Both the position numbers and the translations under genes were made by a program. A stretch of 64,000 nt of DNA from NCBI RefSeq assembly GCF_000376805.1, contig NZ_AQXT01000002.1, forward strand, positions 620,001 to 684,000, given 5' to 3'. Below the pieces are notes generated by a model that worked only from the letters and a program-made list of their open reading frames with translations, made no database searches and was not told the origin of the DNA. This stretch comes from Henriciella marina DSM 19595 (GTDB taxonomy: Bacteria; Pseudomonadota; Alphaproteobacteria; Caulobacterales; Hyphomonadaceae). The stretch's first letter is position 1. Every line of letters starts with the position of its first letter. This document shows positions 9,208-20,827 of this stretch, piece by piece.

Positions 9208-10625
9208 CCCGCACCGCCAACGGTCAGCGCATCGACCTTCAGCGTGGGCTGGCCAACACCTACAGGCACGGTCTGGCCCGCCTTGCCGCACGTGCCGACA
9301 CCGTCATCCATCGCAAAATCATTCCCGATCATCGAGACCTTGTTGAGAGCTGTCGGGCCGTGGCCGATCAGGGTCGCGTTCTTGACCGGCGCGATGACTT
9401 CGCCGTTCTCGACGAGATAGGCTTCGGTACACTGGAAGACGAAATTGCCGGACGTAATGTCGACCTGGCCACCGCCGAAATCGACCGCCCAGATGCCGCG
9501 CTTGATCGATTTCACAATCTCTTCCGGATCGTCCTTGCCGCCCATCATCACCGTGTTGGTCATGCGCGGCATGATGCCGGCGTCATAGCTTTCCCGGCGG
9601 CCGTTTCCGGTCGGCGCCATACCCATGAGGCGGGCATTCAGGCGGTCCTGCATGTAGCCTTTGAGGATTCCATCCTCGATCAGGACATTGCGCTGGGTAG
9701 GGGTGCCTTCATCGTCGAACGAGAGGGAGCCGCGGCGCGCGTCCATTGTGCCATCGTCAACAATGGTGACGCCCTTTGCGGCGACCTGCTGTCGGATCTT
9801 GCCTGAATAGACGCTGGTCTGCTTGCGGTTGAAGTCGCCTTCCAGGCCGTGGCCAACCGCTTCGTGCAGCAGCACGGCAGGCCAGCCTGGCCCAAGCACA
9901 ACTTCCATTTCCCCAGCCGGGGCAGGGATCGAATCAAGGTTGATTTCAGCTTTGCGCAGCGCCCGTTCGGCCATGGCCTGCCAGCGTTCTGGTTTGATCC
10001 ATTCCTCATATTCGGCGCGGCCGCCCGCGCCTGACGAAGCCGATTCGCGGCGTCCGTCTTTTTCGAGCGTAACGGCGATATTGAGACGTACCAGCGGGCG
10101 AACATCGTGAAAGGCTTCACCAGCCGGGCGCAGGATATCGATCTCCTGATGGCTGCCGGCCAGAGAGACAGATACCTGAACGACGCGCGGATCTTTCGCG
10201 CGCACCCAGGCGTCAATCTCTGCCAGCAGGCCGGTCTTGATAGTGAAGCCGGGTGCCTCGGTCGGGTCGATCGGTGCATAGAGTTTGCGATTGGTCGTCG
10301 TCGGACCGCTATCGAGCGTACCGGAATAGCCGCGCTTGGCCGCTGAGGCCGTACTGGCGGCCCGGCGAATCGCGTCCAGGGTCAATTCGCCAGAGTGGGA
10401 ATTACCGCTCGCCTCGCCAGCGACGACCCGGAGCCCGAAGCCCTGCGAGGTGTCGAAAGCGGCCGATTTCAGCCGACCATCATCGAACATGAAGCTCTCA
10501 GAGCGCGCGCGCTGGACATAGATATCGCCGTCATCAGCCCCGTCGCAGGCTTCAGCCAGGATACGGGTTGCTTCGGCGCGGTCGAACGGAAGATCTGTTT
10601 CTAGCATGCCAAAGAGAATGGACAT
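9204..10625 (-). CDS. tldD: Metalloprotease TldD
   Basis: A zinc protease subunit of about 473 residues of the TldD/PmbA family, which with TldE/PmbA processes or degrades unstructured peptides. The metal motif HEAVGHGLEGD is at nt 9840-9870 on the coding strand, followed by the conserved GTPTQRNVLIEDG and YMQDRLNAR. TldE is not in this window. Start is uncertain: ATG 10625 (MSILFG) and ATG 10607 (MLETDL) are both possible and neither has a good Shine-Dalgarno. It lies 33 bp behind the TPR gene on the same strand. In many alphaproteobacteria tldD directly precedes the cox cluster, as here. Confidence 0.94.
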   Translation of the reverse strand: MSILFGMLETDLPFDRAEATRILAEACDGADDGDIYVQRARSESFMFDDGRLKSAAFDTSQGFGLRVVAGEASGNSHSGELTLDAIRRAASTASAAKRGYSGTLDSGPTTTNRKLYAPIDPTEAPGFTIKTGLLAEIDAWVRAKDPRVVQVSVSLAGSHQEIDILRPAGEAFHDVRPLVRLNIAVTLEKDGRRESASSGAGGRAEYEEWIKPERWQAMAERALRKAEINLDSIPAPAGEMEVVLGPGWPAVLLHEAVGHGLEGDFNRKQTSVYSGKIRQQVAAKGVTIVDDGTMDARRGSLSFDDEGTPTQRNVLIEDGILKGYMQDRLNARLMGMAPTGNGRRESYDAGIMPRMTNTVMMGGKDDPEEIVKSIKRGIWAVDFGGGQVDITSGNFVFQCTEAYLVENGEVIAPVKNATLIGHGPTALNKVSMIGNDFAMDDGVGTCGKAGQTVPVGVGQPTLKVDALTVGGAG

Positions 10626-10658
10626 TCGTCCGGCGCTGCGCAACCGCGCAGCCGTCGC

Positions 10659-11210
10659 TTACTGCTGTTGGACTTCGAACCGGCTGAGCTGGCGCTGCGC
10701 CAGTTCCCAGCCCGGGCGAAGCTCAAGCGCTTTTTGGAAGTCGAAATAGGCACCTGGAACGTCGCCCGTATTCTCCCGTGCGATGGCGCGGTTGTAATAG
10801 GCGGCAAAGATGTCGTCTGTTTCCAGTTCTATGGCCTTATTGAGCGAGACCAGAGCATCTGCGAAATTGCGCTGATAGATGTGCGCTGCACCTTCATTGA
10901 GATAGGCGGCACCAAGCGTCGGGATGACGGCGACGGCGTTTGCATAGTCGTTCAGCGCCTGCTCGTAGCTTCCATCGCGCATCCGGAGAACACCCCGATT
11001 TACATAGGTCGCCGCGCGGGTCTCTCTTGTCATGGTTTCTTCTCGCAAAGCGCGCGAACACGTCTGCTCTGCGATCCGGAAAATGTAGTTGCCGCTATTG
11101 GCCTCATCGTAGCATTCACGGGCAAGCCCGCCGCCGATGACGAAAACCTGCGCGCTGGCCGCGGCGCTACTGGCCAGCGCAACAAGACTGCTTAGAAGGA
11201 TGCGTGACAT
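10659..11210 (-). CDS. Secreted TPR-repeat protein
   Basis: A 183-residue protein with an N-terminal signal peptide (MSRILLSSLVALASSAAASA) and about three tetratricopeptide repeats between residues 60 and 175 (for example AATYVNRGVLRMRDGSYEQA and AAYYNRAIARENTGDVPGAY). It is a protein-protein interaction module expected in the periplasm; no specific partner can be named. A cysteine pair before the repeats (ARECYDEA, EQTCSRAL) could form a disulfide. ATG 11210 is preceded by GGGAGG. It is divergent from ctaC, with about 150 bp between the two. Confidence 0.88.
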   Translation of the reverse strand: MSRILLSSLVALASSAAASAQVFVIGGGLARECYDEANSGNYIFRIAEQTCSRALREETMTRETRAATYVNRGVLRMRDGSYEQALNDYANAVAVIPTLGAAYLNEGAAHIYQRNFADALVSLNKAIELETDDIFAAYYNRAIARENTGDVPGAYFDFQKALELRPGWELAQRQLSRFEVQQQ

Positions 11211-11363
11211 TGTATGATACCTCCCTTTGAGGTCCCCAATATAGCTCTGCTCGGAAACAAAGCGAAGCGGCTGCGACAAATTTGAATTCACTGAAGGGCT
11301 GGGTGGACTGCAAGAGTCTGCGGAGCTATGCCAACAATCAAGTTTTTACCAAGGAGTCGGGCT

Positions 11364-14013
<2,650 letters not shown>

Positions 14014-14014
<1 letters not shown>

Positions 14015-14071
14015 AGGGCCGTTGAACGTCTGATCAAAAGCGGCCCTTCGCGTCAGTGTCGCGGAGGGCCG
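14014..14071 (+). promoter_or_regulatory. Two mutually exclusive hairpins between ctaD and ctaB
   Basis: The segment CGGCCCTT at 14041-14048 can pair upstream with AAGGGCCG at 14014-14021, which begins on the last base of the ctaD stop. As part of CGGCCCTTCGCG (14041-14052) it can instead pair downstream with CGCGGAGGGCCG at 14060-14071. The second form is a 12-bp stem with one G-U pair and a 7-nt loop. No T-run follows, so it is not a standard terminator. Likely roles are mRNA processing or stability, or setting ctaD and ctaB at different levels; this is inference. Confidence 0.6.
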
Positions 14072-14099
14072 TTCCATCTTGATGGAGCAGGAACGTCAA

Positions 14100-15068
14100 A
14101 TGTCGCATGTCGATACAGTAGATATGACATCGCAAGCGCCGCGGTACGCCACGGCCGGTGACTATGTGCAGCTGATGAAGCCGCGCATCATGATGCTTGT
14201 CGTGTTTACAGGTCTGGCTGGTCTCGTAAGTGCACATGGCGTCACCGGCGTCGCGATCAATCCGGTGATGGCCGCAATCGCGACACTTGCGATTGCGCTC
14301 GGTTCTGGTGCCGCTGGCGCAATCAACATGTGGTATGACGCCGACATCGACGCCGTCATGAAGCGTACCTCGACCCGGCCAATTCCGTCGGGCGCCGTGC
14401 CGCGCGGCGAAGCGCTGGCGATGGGCCTCGTCATGAGCGGGGTCTCCGTTCTACTGATGTGGATGGCGTCGAACGTTGTCGCGGCTTTTCTGCTCGCCTT
14501 CTCGATTGCGTATTACGGCTGGTTCTACACCATGCTGCTCAAGCGCCGGACTCCGCAGAATATCGTGATTGGCGGGGCAGCGGGCGCGTTTCCCCCTGTT
14601 ATCGGCTGGGCCGTCGTCACAGGCAGCGCGCCGCTTGATGCCTGGCTTCTGTTTGCCATTATCTTCTTCTGGACGCCGCCCCATTTCTGGGCGCTAAGCC
14701 TGCTGGCGCATGGTGAATACAAAAAAGCCAATGTGCCGATGCTGCCTGTCACGCACGGCGCGAAATCGACGCGCAATCATATTCTGGTCTACACGCTGCT
14801 GTTGGCGCCGCTTGCGCTCGCTCCGGTTTTTACCGGCCTTGGCGGGGTCATATACGGCATTACCGCAGCGCTTCTTGGCGTCGTTTTCGTCAAGTTTGCG
14901 GTTGATGTCTGGCGGAGTGACGCCGGTGCCGTGCCTGTGCAGCCAGAGGGTGCAAAAGCCGCCAAGCGCATGTTTGCGTTCTCGATCCTTTATTTGTTCG
15001 TGCTGTTTGCGGCATTACTCGTCGAACATGGGGCCGGGCTATACTTCAACGTTGCGGGGATCCTGTGA
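14100..15068 (+). CDS. ctaB: Protoheme IX farnesyltransferase (heme O synthase)
   Basis: A 322-residue membrane prenyltransferase that converts heme B to heme O for the oxidase. The prenyl-diphosphate-binding motif NMWYDADIDAVMKRT is near residues 76-90, followed by RPIPSG, with about nine hydrophobic segments. ATG 14100 was chosen over TTG 14079 and ATG 14082 because AGGA lies 7 nt ahead of it. The TGA stop overlaps the GTG of the next small gene (GTGA), which suggests translational coupling. The next enzyme of the pathway, CtaA, is encoded at 56.9 kb. Confidence 0.97.
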   Translation: MSHVDTVDMTSQAPRYATAGDYVQLMKPRIMMLVVFTGLAGLVSAHGVTGVAINPVMAAIATLAIALGSGAAGAINMWYDADIDAVMKRTSTRPIPSGAVPRGEALAMGLVMSGVSVLLMWMASNVVAAFLLAFSIAYYGWFYTMLLKRRTPQNIVIGGAAGAFPPVIGWAVVTGSAPLDAWLLFAIIFFWTPPHFWALSLLAHGEYKKANVPMLPVTHGAKSTRNHILVYTLLLAPLALAPVFTGLGGVIYGITAALLGVVFVKFAVDVWRSDAGAVPVQPEGAKAAKRMFAFSILYLFVLFAALLVEHGAGLYFNVAGIL

Positions 15069-15226
15069 GCGAAGAAAACTTCAAGCCTGTAAAGCTCAGT
15101 GATGAGGCCCGCCGGGCGCAGAAGCGCCGGAACCTGTGGCTCGCTTTGGCGCTGATCACTTTCGTCGTTCTTGTTGCCTTGACCACAATCATGCGGCTCG
15201 GCGGCGGTGTCCCGGAGCGGATGTAA
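15065..15226 (+). CDS. Small single-span membrane protein of the cox cluster
   Basis: A 53-residue protein with a charged N-terminal half (SEENFKPVKLSDEARRAQKR) and one membrane helix (about LWLALALITFVVLVALTTI), ending GGGVPERM. A gene of this size and layout between ctaB and ctaG is common in alphaproteobacterial oxidase operons (CoxF-like, often unannotated), so I take it as real although it is very short. The GTG start overlaps the ctaB stop (GTGA) and its TAA overlaps the ctaG ATG (TAATG), so translation is coupled on both sides. Its function is unknown; oxidase assembly is likely from context. Confidence 0.85.
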   Translation: MSEENFKPVKLSDEARRAQKRRNLWLALALITFVVLVALTTIMRLGGGVPERM

Positions 15227-15774
15227 TGAGCAATCTGCGTATCACCGTCATATTGGCAGTCGTGGCCTTCGGGATGCTCGGGCTCGCCTTTGCGTCGAAG
15301 CCGCTTTACGACACCTTCTGCCGCGTTACCGGCTTTGGTGGGACGACCCAGATCGCAGAAGCAGCGCCCGAGGAAGTGCTCGAACGATCTGTTACGGTCC
15401 GGTTCGATTCGAACGTCATGGATGCCCCAATCCTGTTCCGGCCGCTGCAGACGAACATGGATGTCCATCTTGGCGAACACGGTCTGGCTTTCTTTGAGGT
15501 GACCAACACGTCGGATCGCGATGTGAGCCTGATGGCCTCCTACAATGTGACGCCTCACAAGGCCGGAATTTATTACAACAAGCTGGAATGCTTTTGCTTC
15601 GAGGAGCGGATCGTCAAGGCGGGCGAAACCAAAAAGCTTCCTGTCGTGTATTTTGTTTCACCCGACATGGACAGCGATTCAAATCTTGCTGATGTGCGGA
15701 CAATCACGTTGTCCTATACCTTCTATGAGACTGATAATTTCGAAAGTGCGGCTAAATCGGCGGCACTTAACTGA
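15226..15774 (+). CDS. ctaG: Cytochrome oxidase copper chaperone CtaG/Cox11
   Basis: A 182-residue membrane-anchored copper chaperone that delivers Cu to the CuB site of subunit I. An N-terminal membrane helix (residues 5-24) is followed by an immunoglobulin-like periplasmic domain with the copper-binding CFCF motif in LECFCFEE near residues 122-129, and the conserved first Cys after the helix (YDTFCRVTGFGGTTQ). Its ATG overlaps the stop of the upstream small gene. Confidence 0.96.
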   Translation: MSNLRITVILAVVAFGMLGLAFASKPLYDTFCRVTGFGGTTQIAEAAPEEVLERSVTVRFDSNVMDAPILFRPLQTNMDVHLGEHGLAFFEVTNTSDRDVSLMASYNVTPHKAGIYYNKLECFCFEERIVKAGETKKLPVVYFVSPDMDSDSNLADVRTITLSYTFYETDNFESAAKSAALN

Positions 15775-15845
15775 GTGGTTGCGACTCCTGCGGCCTGCGG
15801 GCTAAAAGGCGCGAAGAATTACATGGACGATAGGGATTCCGGGCT

Positions 15846-16721
15846 ATGGCACATGATGAAGTAAAACATGACTATCACCTGGTGAACCCATCCCCCTGGC
15901 CGTTGCTGGGGTCGATGGCGATGGTCGTGCTGGCGATTGGCGCCGTCATTTATATGAAAGGCCTTTTCGGTCTTCCTGAAGGGTCGCCATGGCTGCTGCT
16001 TATCGGCCTCTCCTTTGTTGCCTATGTCATGTTCGGCTGGTGGCGTGAGGTCATCAAGGAAGGCCGCGCGGGCGATCACACGCCTGTGGTTCAGATCGGT
16101 CTGAAATACGGCATGATCCTCTTCATTGCTTCAGAGATCATGTTCTTCGTTGCCTGGTTCTGGAGCTTCTTCGAATTCGCCATTTTCCAAAGTGCCCGCG
16201 TCGGCGGAACGTTCGATGCGGCGAACCCGCTCTATGCCGAAGCGCTTCAGGCGGTCGGCGGCCAATGGCCACCTGCCGGTGTTGAGCTGTTCGATCCTTT
16301 CCACCTGCCGCTCATGAACACGCTGGTTCTGCTGCTGTCCGGCACTACCGTGACAGCTGCCCACCACGCGCTTCAGCATGATAACCGCAAGACGGCGATC
16401 AATATGCTGGCCATAACGGTTGCGTTGGGTATTGCATTCACCGGCCTTCAGATTCTGGAATATTCCCACGCAGGCTTCTCTTATGACGGCACGCTGTATG
16501 GCTCTGCCTTCTTCATGGCGACCGGCTTTCATGGCGCTCACGTTGTCATCGGCACCATCTTCCTTGCTGTGTGCCTGATCAGGCTGATGATGGGCGGCAT
16601 GAGCGCGAAGAAGCATCTCGGCTTTGAGTTTGCCGCCTGGTACTGGCACTTTGTCGATGTGGTCTGGTTGTTCCTCTTCGCCTTCGTCTACGTCATTCCG
16701 TATCTGGTGCTTGGTCACTAG
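15846..16721 (+). CDS. ctaE: Cytochrome c oxidase subunit III
   Basis: A 291-residue, seven-helix subunit III of aa3 oxidase, which stabilises proton pumping and turnover. Conserved features include [14 protein letters not shown] near residues 10-23, [10 protein letters not shown] near residues 97-106, [10 protein letters not shown] near residue 175, [12 protein letters not shown] near residue 225 and the C-terminal [13 protein letters not shown] near residue 262. It is separated from ctaG by 71 bp and followed after 9 bp by the DUF983 gene. Confidence 0.98.
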   Translation: MAHDEVKHDYHLVNPSPWPLLGSMAMVVLAIGAVIYMKGLFGLPEGSPWLLLIGLSFVAYVMFGWWREVIKEGRAGDHTPVVQIGLKYGMILFIASEIMFFVAWFWSFFEFAIFQSARVGGTFDAANPLYAEALQAVGGQWPPAGVELFDPFHLPLMNTLVLLLSGTTVTAAHHALQHDNRKTAINMLAITVALGIAFTGLQILEYSHAGFSYDGTLYGSAFFMATGFHGAHVVIGTIFLAVCLIRLMMGGMSAKKHLGFEFAAWYWHFVDVVWLFLFAFVYVIPYLVLGH

Positions 16722-16730
16722 GAGGCCTTT

Positions 16731-17012
16731 TTGGCGGGTCACGTTTCACCCATAAAGACCGGGCTCGGTTGCCGATGCCCGGCCTGCGGTGAGGGGGCCG
16801 TCTTCAAGTCTTTCCTGGAGATTGCGCCGCATTGCTCCGCCTGCGGCGCTGACTTCTCAAAGGCCGATGCCGGTGACGGTCCGGCCTTTTTTGTCATGTT
16901 TCTTTTGGCGATCACCATCATGCCGCCCGTCCTGCTGGTTCTGTTCGCGCTGCAATGGAAACACAGTGCTGAGGAGGTCCGTTGGACAGGCAACGGTGGC
17001 GCAGCCTCATGA
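16731..17012 (+). CDS. DUF983 family protein, unusually short
   Basis: A 93-residue protein with the DUF983 N-terminal zinc-ribbon-like motif (CRCPACGEG near residue 16, CSACG near residue 36) and the ADAGDGPAFFV stretch, then one hydrophobic segment. Typical members in oxidase clusters are about 120-130 residues with two membrane helices. Here the first helix runs straight into ALQWKHSAEE, which resembles the family's C-terminal GLQYRHRA block, as if about 30-40 internal residues were lost. TTG start at 16731 with AGGAGG 5 nt ahead. The TGA overlaps the surf1 ATG (ATGA). Confidence 0.83.
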   Translation: MAGHVSPIKTGLGCRCPACGEGAVFKSFLEIAPHCSACGADFSKADAGDGPAFFVMFLLAITIMPPVLLVLFALQWKHSAEEVRWTGNGGAAS

Positions 17013-17704
17013 CATTCCGACCGATGCCAGTTCTGACGGTGTTGAGCATGATCAGCCTGGTCATCCTGATCATGCTGGGGAACTGGCAGTACTCCCGCTA
17101 CAGTGAGAAGAAAGCCCAGGGCGTGGTGGCGAATGATGTGTTCGAAACCGCCAGCGTTGAGATCGACACGTCCAATTCAGGCAATTCCCAGCAGGTTTAT
17201 GGAATTATCGACGGAGAGCCCGTCTGGCGCCGCTATGTGCCGGGCCGCATAGATGGTGAGGGACCTGTGGTTCTGGTCCTCTGGGATGCGGTATCCGGGA
17301 CCGACCCCGTCGCCGTGGGGATTGAAAGCCTCGGCGCGTATGAACGCCGTGCCAATGTCTTCCTTCGCCCTGCGCAGACAGGCGGTCTTGCAGGGTCGAG
17401 CAAGCCGCAGCGCGATCTCTGGTATGGGTTCAATGGCACCGCCATGCTCGAAAACCTTGGCTATGGTGAGACTGATCCGCGCGTGGTGGAGGCAGATGAA
17501 CTCACCGTTCGGCTCGGCGAAGACATGTCTCGCTCCCGGCTGACTGAAAACCCCTATGCGATGCTAAGCGGGCGCGATCCGCTGCCGCCAGAACGTCATT
17601 TCGGTTACGCTCTGACATGGTGGGGAATGGCCATTGGTCTTATCGGCGTGTATCTCGCGTTCCATCGGTCTCAAGGCCGGCTGAAATTCGGGAGAAAGCC
17701 GTGA
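17009..17704 (+). CDS. SURF1-family oxidase assembly protein
   Basis: A 231-residue protein with two membrane helices, one near the N-terminus (residues 8-25) and one near the C-terminus (WWGMAIGLIGVYLAF), enclosing a large periplasmic domain. Diagnostic SURF1 features are LGNWQYSRYSEKK after helix 1, VWRRYVPGR, and RHFGYALTWWGMA before helix 2. The family helps insert heme A into subunit I. ATG 17009 was preferred over TTG 16982 because it overlaps the upstream stop. Its own TGA overlaps the thrC GTG (GTGA). Confidence 0.93.
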   Translation: MTFRPMPVLTVLSMISLVILIMLGNWQYSRYSEKKAQGVVANDVFETASVEIDTSNSGNSQQVYGIIDGEPVWRRYVPGRIDGEGPVVLVLWDAVSGTDPVAVGIESLGAYERRANVFLRPAQTGGLAGSSKPQRDLWYGFNGTAMLENLGYGETDPRVVEADELTVRLGEDMSRSRLTENPYAMLSGRDPLPPERHFGYALTWWGMAIGLIGVYLAFHRSQGRLKFGRKP

Positions 17705-19083
17705 AGTTCATCTCAACCCGCGGACTGGCAGAACCTGTCGGTTTTGTTGACGCCTGTCTCTCCGGCCTTGCGCCGGATGGGGGGCTTTATGTGCCAGAGA
17801 GCTGGCCCGCGATTGAGCCTGCCCGCATCGACGAACCCTATATTTCAGTCGCCAGCCGCGTCATCTCGGCCTTCGCGGGGGATGAGCTCCCGCGCGACAC
17901 TGTCGAGGCGATTTGCGAACGGGCCTATGCCGGGTTCGCGCACAAGAGTGTCGCGCCGCTCGTCCAGTGGGGTTCAAACCGCTTCATCATGGAACTTCAT
18001 CACGGGCCGACACTGGCCTTCAAGGATGTGGCCATGCAGCTCATCGGGCAGCTGTTCGATGAAGTTCTCTCCGTACGGGGCACCCGGATGAGCGTGACAT
18101 GCGCAACGTCGGGCGACACGGGCGGGGCGGCAGCGGCGGCTTTTGCAGGCGCGTCGCAGGTGGATCTCTTCATCCTGCACCCGTTCGAGCGCGTCTCGCC
18201 GGTACAGAGACTATTCATGACGACGACGGGCGCTGACAATGTCCACAACATCGCGATCGATGAGGATTTCGATGTCTGTCAGGCAATCGTCAAATCACTG
18301 TTTGCCGACCGCGATTTTGTCGCTGAGACAAACTTGTCCGGCGTGAACTCCATAAACTGGGCGCGGATCGCAGCGCAGTCGGTCTATTATGCGACCGCGC
18401 AGGCGGCCCTTGGGGCCAATCGGCCACTCCGCTTCATTGTGCCAAGCGGCAACATGGGAGATGCGCTGGCAGGCTATGTCGCGGCCCGATGCGGTCTGCT
18501 GGCGGGTTTCGAGGCGGTTTGCGCCGTGAATGAGAACGACACGCTGCGGGTTCTTTTCGATGAGGGCCGTATGGTGCGCCGCTCGGCGCTGTCGACGCCA
18601 AGTCCCGCCATGGACATTTCCGTGCCGAGCAATTTCGAGCGGCTCGCCTTCGAGGTGAGCGGCCGTGATCCACAAATGTTGCGCGGCCTCTATGAACGGT
18701 TCGCCCAGACCGGCGATGTCGAGCTGCCGGACCAGATTTCCGGGCCGCTCAGATGCAGTGGGCTTTCGGGCGCATCGGTTTCCAATGATGCCACCTTGTC
18801 TGAAATGAACCGCGTGCATGATGAAACCGGCTGGCTGATCTGTCCGCATACGGCCGTCGGCACCCATGTCGCCCGCGCGGGTGGTGATCGTGATGTTACT
18901 GATGTCGTGCTCGCAACGGCGCATGCGGCCAAGTTTCCGGAAACTGTTGAAAAGGCGGTTGGTCGCGACTGTCCATTGCCGGACCGTGTGGCGGGACTTG
19001 CCGATAAGACAGAGGTGTTTGAACGTCTGCCGTCAGAGGTTTCTGATGTTCGCCACTACATCCTTGAAAATCGGCGTCACTAA
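17701..19083 (+). CDS. thrC: Threonine synthase
   Basis: A 460-residue PLP enzyme that converts O-phosphohomoserine to threonine. Conserved elements: N-terminal KFISTRG, the PLP lysine in HGPTLAFKDVAMQ near residues 101-113, ATSGDTGGAAAAA near residues 137-149, and the phosphate-binding PSGNMGDALAGY near residue 249. The GTG start overlaps the SURF1 stop. The position of thrC at the end of the cox cluster is frequent in alphaproteobacteria and probably reflects shared transcription rather than function. Confidence 0.96.
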   Translation: MKFISTRGLAEPVGFVDACLSGLAPDGGLYVPESWPAIEPARIDEPYISVASRVISAFAGDELPRDTVEAICERAYAGFAHKSVAPLVQWGSNRFIMELHHGPTLAFKDVAMQLIGQLFDEVLSVRGTRMSVTCATSGDTGGAAAAAFAGASQVDLFILHPFERVSPVQRLFMTTTGADNVHNIAIDEDFDVCQAIVKSLFADRDFVAETNLSGVNSINWARIAAQSVYYATAQAALGANRPLRFIVPSGNMGDALAGYVAARCGLLAGFEAVCAVNENDTLRVLFDEGRMVRRSALSTPSPAMDISVPSNFERLAFEVSGRDPQMLRGLYERFAQTGDVELPDQISGPLRCSGLSGASVSNDATLSEMNRVHDETGWLICPHTAVGTHVARAGGDRDVTDVVLATAHAAKFPETVEKAVGRDCPLPDRVAGLADKTEVFERLPSEVSDVRHYILENRRH

Positions 19084-19122
19084 ATCTCGCCACTCTGGGC
19101 GAACGGGGCTAGGCTTGGCAGC

Positions 19123-20148
19123 ATGATTACGGCCGATCCCCTGACGCTTGGCGAGTGGACCTGGAATGCACAGTCCCAGCGGCTGAGCATCCGTGTGGAT
19201 GCTGCCACCGATTTTCAGGAAATCGACGGGACATGGACCCTCCAATCGGTGTCGAAGATTCTCGACGGGCTGAGCCATCAGCGGCTTCACAAGCTTTTTA
19301 CAGGCCATCGACCAGATGCTGAGCGGGTCTCCTGCAGGTTGGAGCTTTCGACGGGTAAGGTCGTTTCGCTCACTGGCGCTTTCGATGGGGCAGGTTCAGC
19401 CGAGGGCGTTCTCATGCGCCGTATCGAAACGGGTGAATGGTTCGCCGATCCAGCCGGGGCAGAGCTTGAGGCTGTTTTCCAGCCAATCGTTTCATTGAAG
19501 TCCGGGCGCATAGATGGGTTTGAAGCCCTTGCGCGCTGGCCCTCCGCTGATGCCTCCCGTCCTGATGGGCGGCAAGAGCGCGGCCTAGCGACCTCCATGT
19601 TGATGCGCGCCAGTGAATCCCTTGCCGCGTGGATGATGGCGAGCGGCCGGCGCGACCTCTTCGTCAATGTGAACGTGACCGCGCCCGATCTGGCTGAAGA
19701 CGCGCTGGTGACGCTCGTCGGAGACTTGATCTCAGGGCATGCGTTTTCGGACGGTCAGCTCAGGATTGAGCTCACAGAGCAGGCGGCGCTGCGAGATCCG
19801 GATGCCGTCCTGAAGACAGTTGAAGCGCTGAGGGATGTCGGGGCAGGGATCATCCTCGATGATTTCGGGACCGGACATTCGTCGTTTGAATGGCTTGAGG
19901 CGCTGCCTGCCGATGGCCTGAAAGTAGATGCCGATCTTATAGCCAAGCTGGACCGGTCACGCATGCAGACAATCCTGAAGGCGGTGACAACGCTGGCCCA
20001 TGAGCTTGGCATGTCAAGAACGGCGGAGGGGGTGGAAGATCTCGGCAGGATCAGCCTGTTGAAAGAGCTGGGGTTCGATTACGTTCAGGGCTTTGCGTTT
20101 TCGAAGCCGCTACCCGCCCGTGAAGCCGGAGAGCTTCTCAAAGCCTGA
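19123..20148 (+). CDS. EAL-domain cyclic-di-GMP phosphodiesterase with PAS-like N-terminus
   Basis: A 341-residue soluble protein. Residues 1-110 look like a PAS-type sensor domain; residues 115-341 form an EAL domain. Residues needed for hydrolysis appear intact: E134 in FEALARW, the Asn in VNVNVTAPD, E216 in ELTE, D246-D247 in DDFGTG, K267 in LKVDADL, E302 in AEGVE and Q322 in VQGF. It is therefore probably an active c-di-GMP phosphodiesterase. There is no GGDEF domain or membrane segment. Start at ATG 19123 has no clear Shine-Dalgarno. It ends 2 bp from the convergent yqgE. Confidence 0.92.
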   Translation: MITADPLTLGEWTWNAQSQRLSIRVDAATDFQEIDGTWTLQSVSKILDGLSHQRLHKLFTGHRPDAERVSCRLELSTGKVVSLTGAFDGAGSAEGVLMRRIETGEWFADPAGAELEAVFQPIVSLKSGRIDGFEALARWPSADASRPDGRQERGLATSMLMRASESLAAWMMASGRRDLFVNVNVTAPDLAEDALVTLVGDLISGHAFSDGQLRIELTEQAALRDPDAVLKTVEALRDVGAGIILDDFGTGHSSFEWLEALPADGLKVDADLIAKLDRSRMQTILKAVTTLAHELGMSRTAEGVEDLGRISLLKELGFDYVQGFAFSKPLPAREAGELLKA

Positions 20149-20150
20149 GA

Positions 20151-20711
20151 TCAGGCACTGCCCCCCGCCGAGTGGAGATGGGCCGCGTCGATGCCGATGA
20201 GCTTCAATGCCTTTGTCCACTTGGTGTCGTGGCGCCCGCCGAAAACAATGTCGGGAATCGGCTCGCTGATAATCCAGGCATTTTCGGCGATTTCCGTCTC
20301 TAGCTGTCCGGCGCCCCAGCCTGAATAGCCAAGTGCCATGACCGATTCACGAGGCGCGTCATCTGAGGCAAGCGCAACCAGGACGTCGCGTGTGGCGGTC
20401 AGGCAGAAATCCTCGTTGATATCGAGCGTCGCGCCTTCGCAGTGAAAATCACCCGTATGCACGACAAACCCCCTGTCGGTGCCGACCGGACCACCGCTAA
20501 GGACAGCATCCTCAGGGATCTTGATATTCTGCTCGATGCCAAGCTGCGACAGGAGTTGTGGCAAGGTGAGGTCGTCCATCGGCTTGTTGAGCACAATCCC
20601 CATGGCGTATTCAGGCTCATGCGCGCAGACGAGGACGACAGAGCGTAAAAACCTGGAATCGCCGATCCCGGGCATGGCAATCAAAAGCTTGCCGGTGAGA
20701 TCGCTCATCAT
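20151..20711 (-). CDS. UPF0301/YqgE (AlgH) family protein
   Basis: A 186-residue cytoplasmic protein of the YqgE/AlgH family: LTGKLLIAMPGIGDSRF at the N-terminus, then VLNKPMDDLTL, LSGGPVGTDRGFVVH near residue 74 and ALGYSGWGAGQLETEI near residue 132. No biochemical role is settled for the family. ATG 20711 is followed directly by a second ATG and preceded by GAGAGG about 10 nt away. It is divergent from the peroxiredoxin gene. Confidence 0.93.
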   Translation of the reverse strand: MMSDLTGKLLIAMPGIGDSRFLRSVVLVCAHEPEYAMGIVLNKPMDDLTLPQLLSQLGIEQNIKIPEDAVLSGGPVGTDRGFVVHTGDFHCEGATLDINEDFCLTATRDVLVALASDDAPRESVMALGYSGWGAGQLETEIAENAWIISEPIPDIVFGGRHDTKWTKALKLIGIDAAHLHSAGGSA

Positions 20712-20772
20712 GACGTTTTCACCTCTCTTCATGCAAAGGCTGACTCAGACCCCTGGAATTATCAAGGTTCGA

Positions 20773-20801
20773 TTGAAACCCATGTTACACTTGCATAAGA
20801 A
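20773..20801 (+). promoter_or_regulatory. Candidate promoter of the peroxiredoxin gene
   Basis: TTGAAA at 20773-20778 is a good -35 match. A -10 could be CATAAG at 20794-20799 (15-bp spacing) or TAAGAA at 20796-20801 (17-bp spacing). Neither -10 is strong, so this is tentative. Confidence 0.35.
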
Positions 20802-20827
20802 GCGAGCAGTTTCACAGGAGAATCTCA

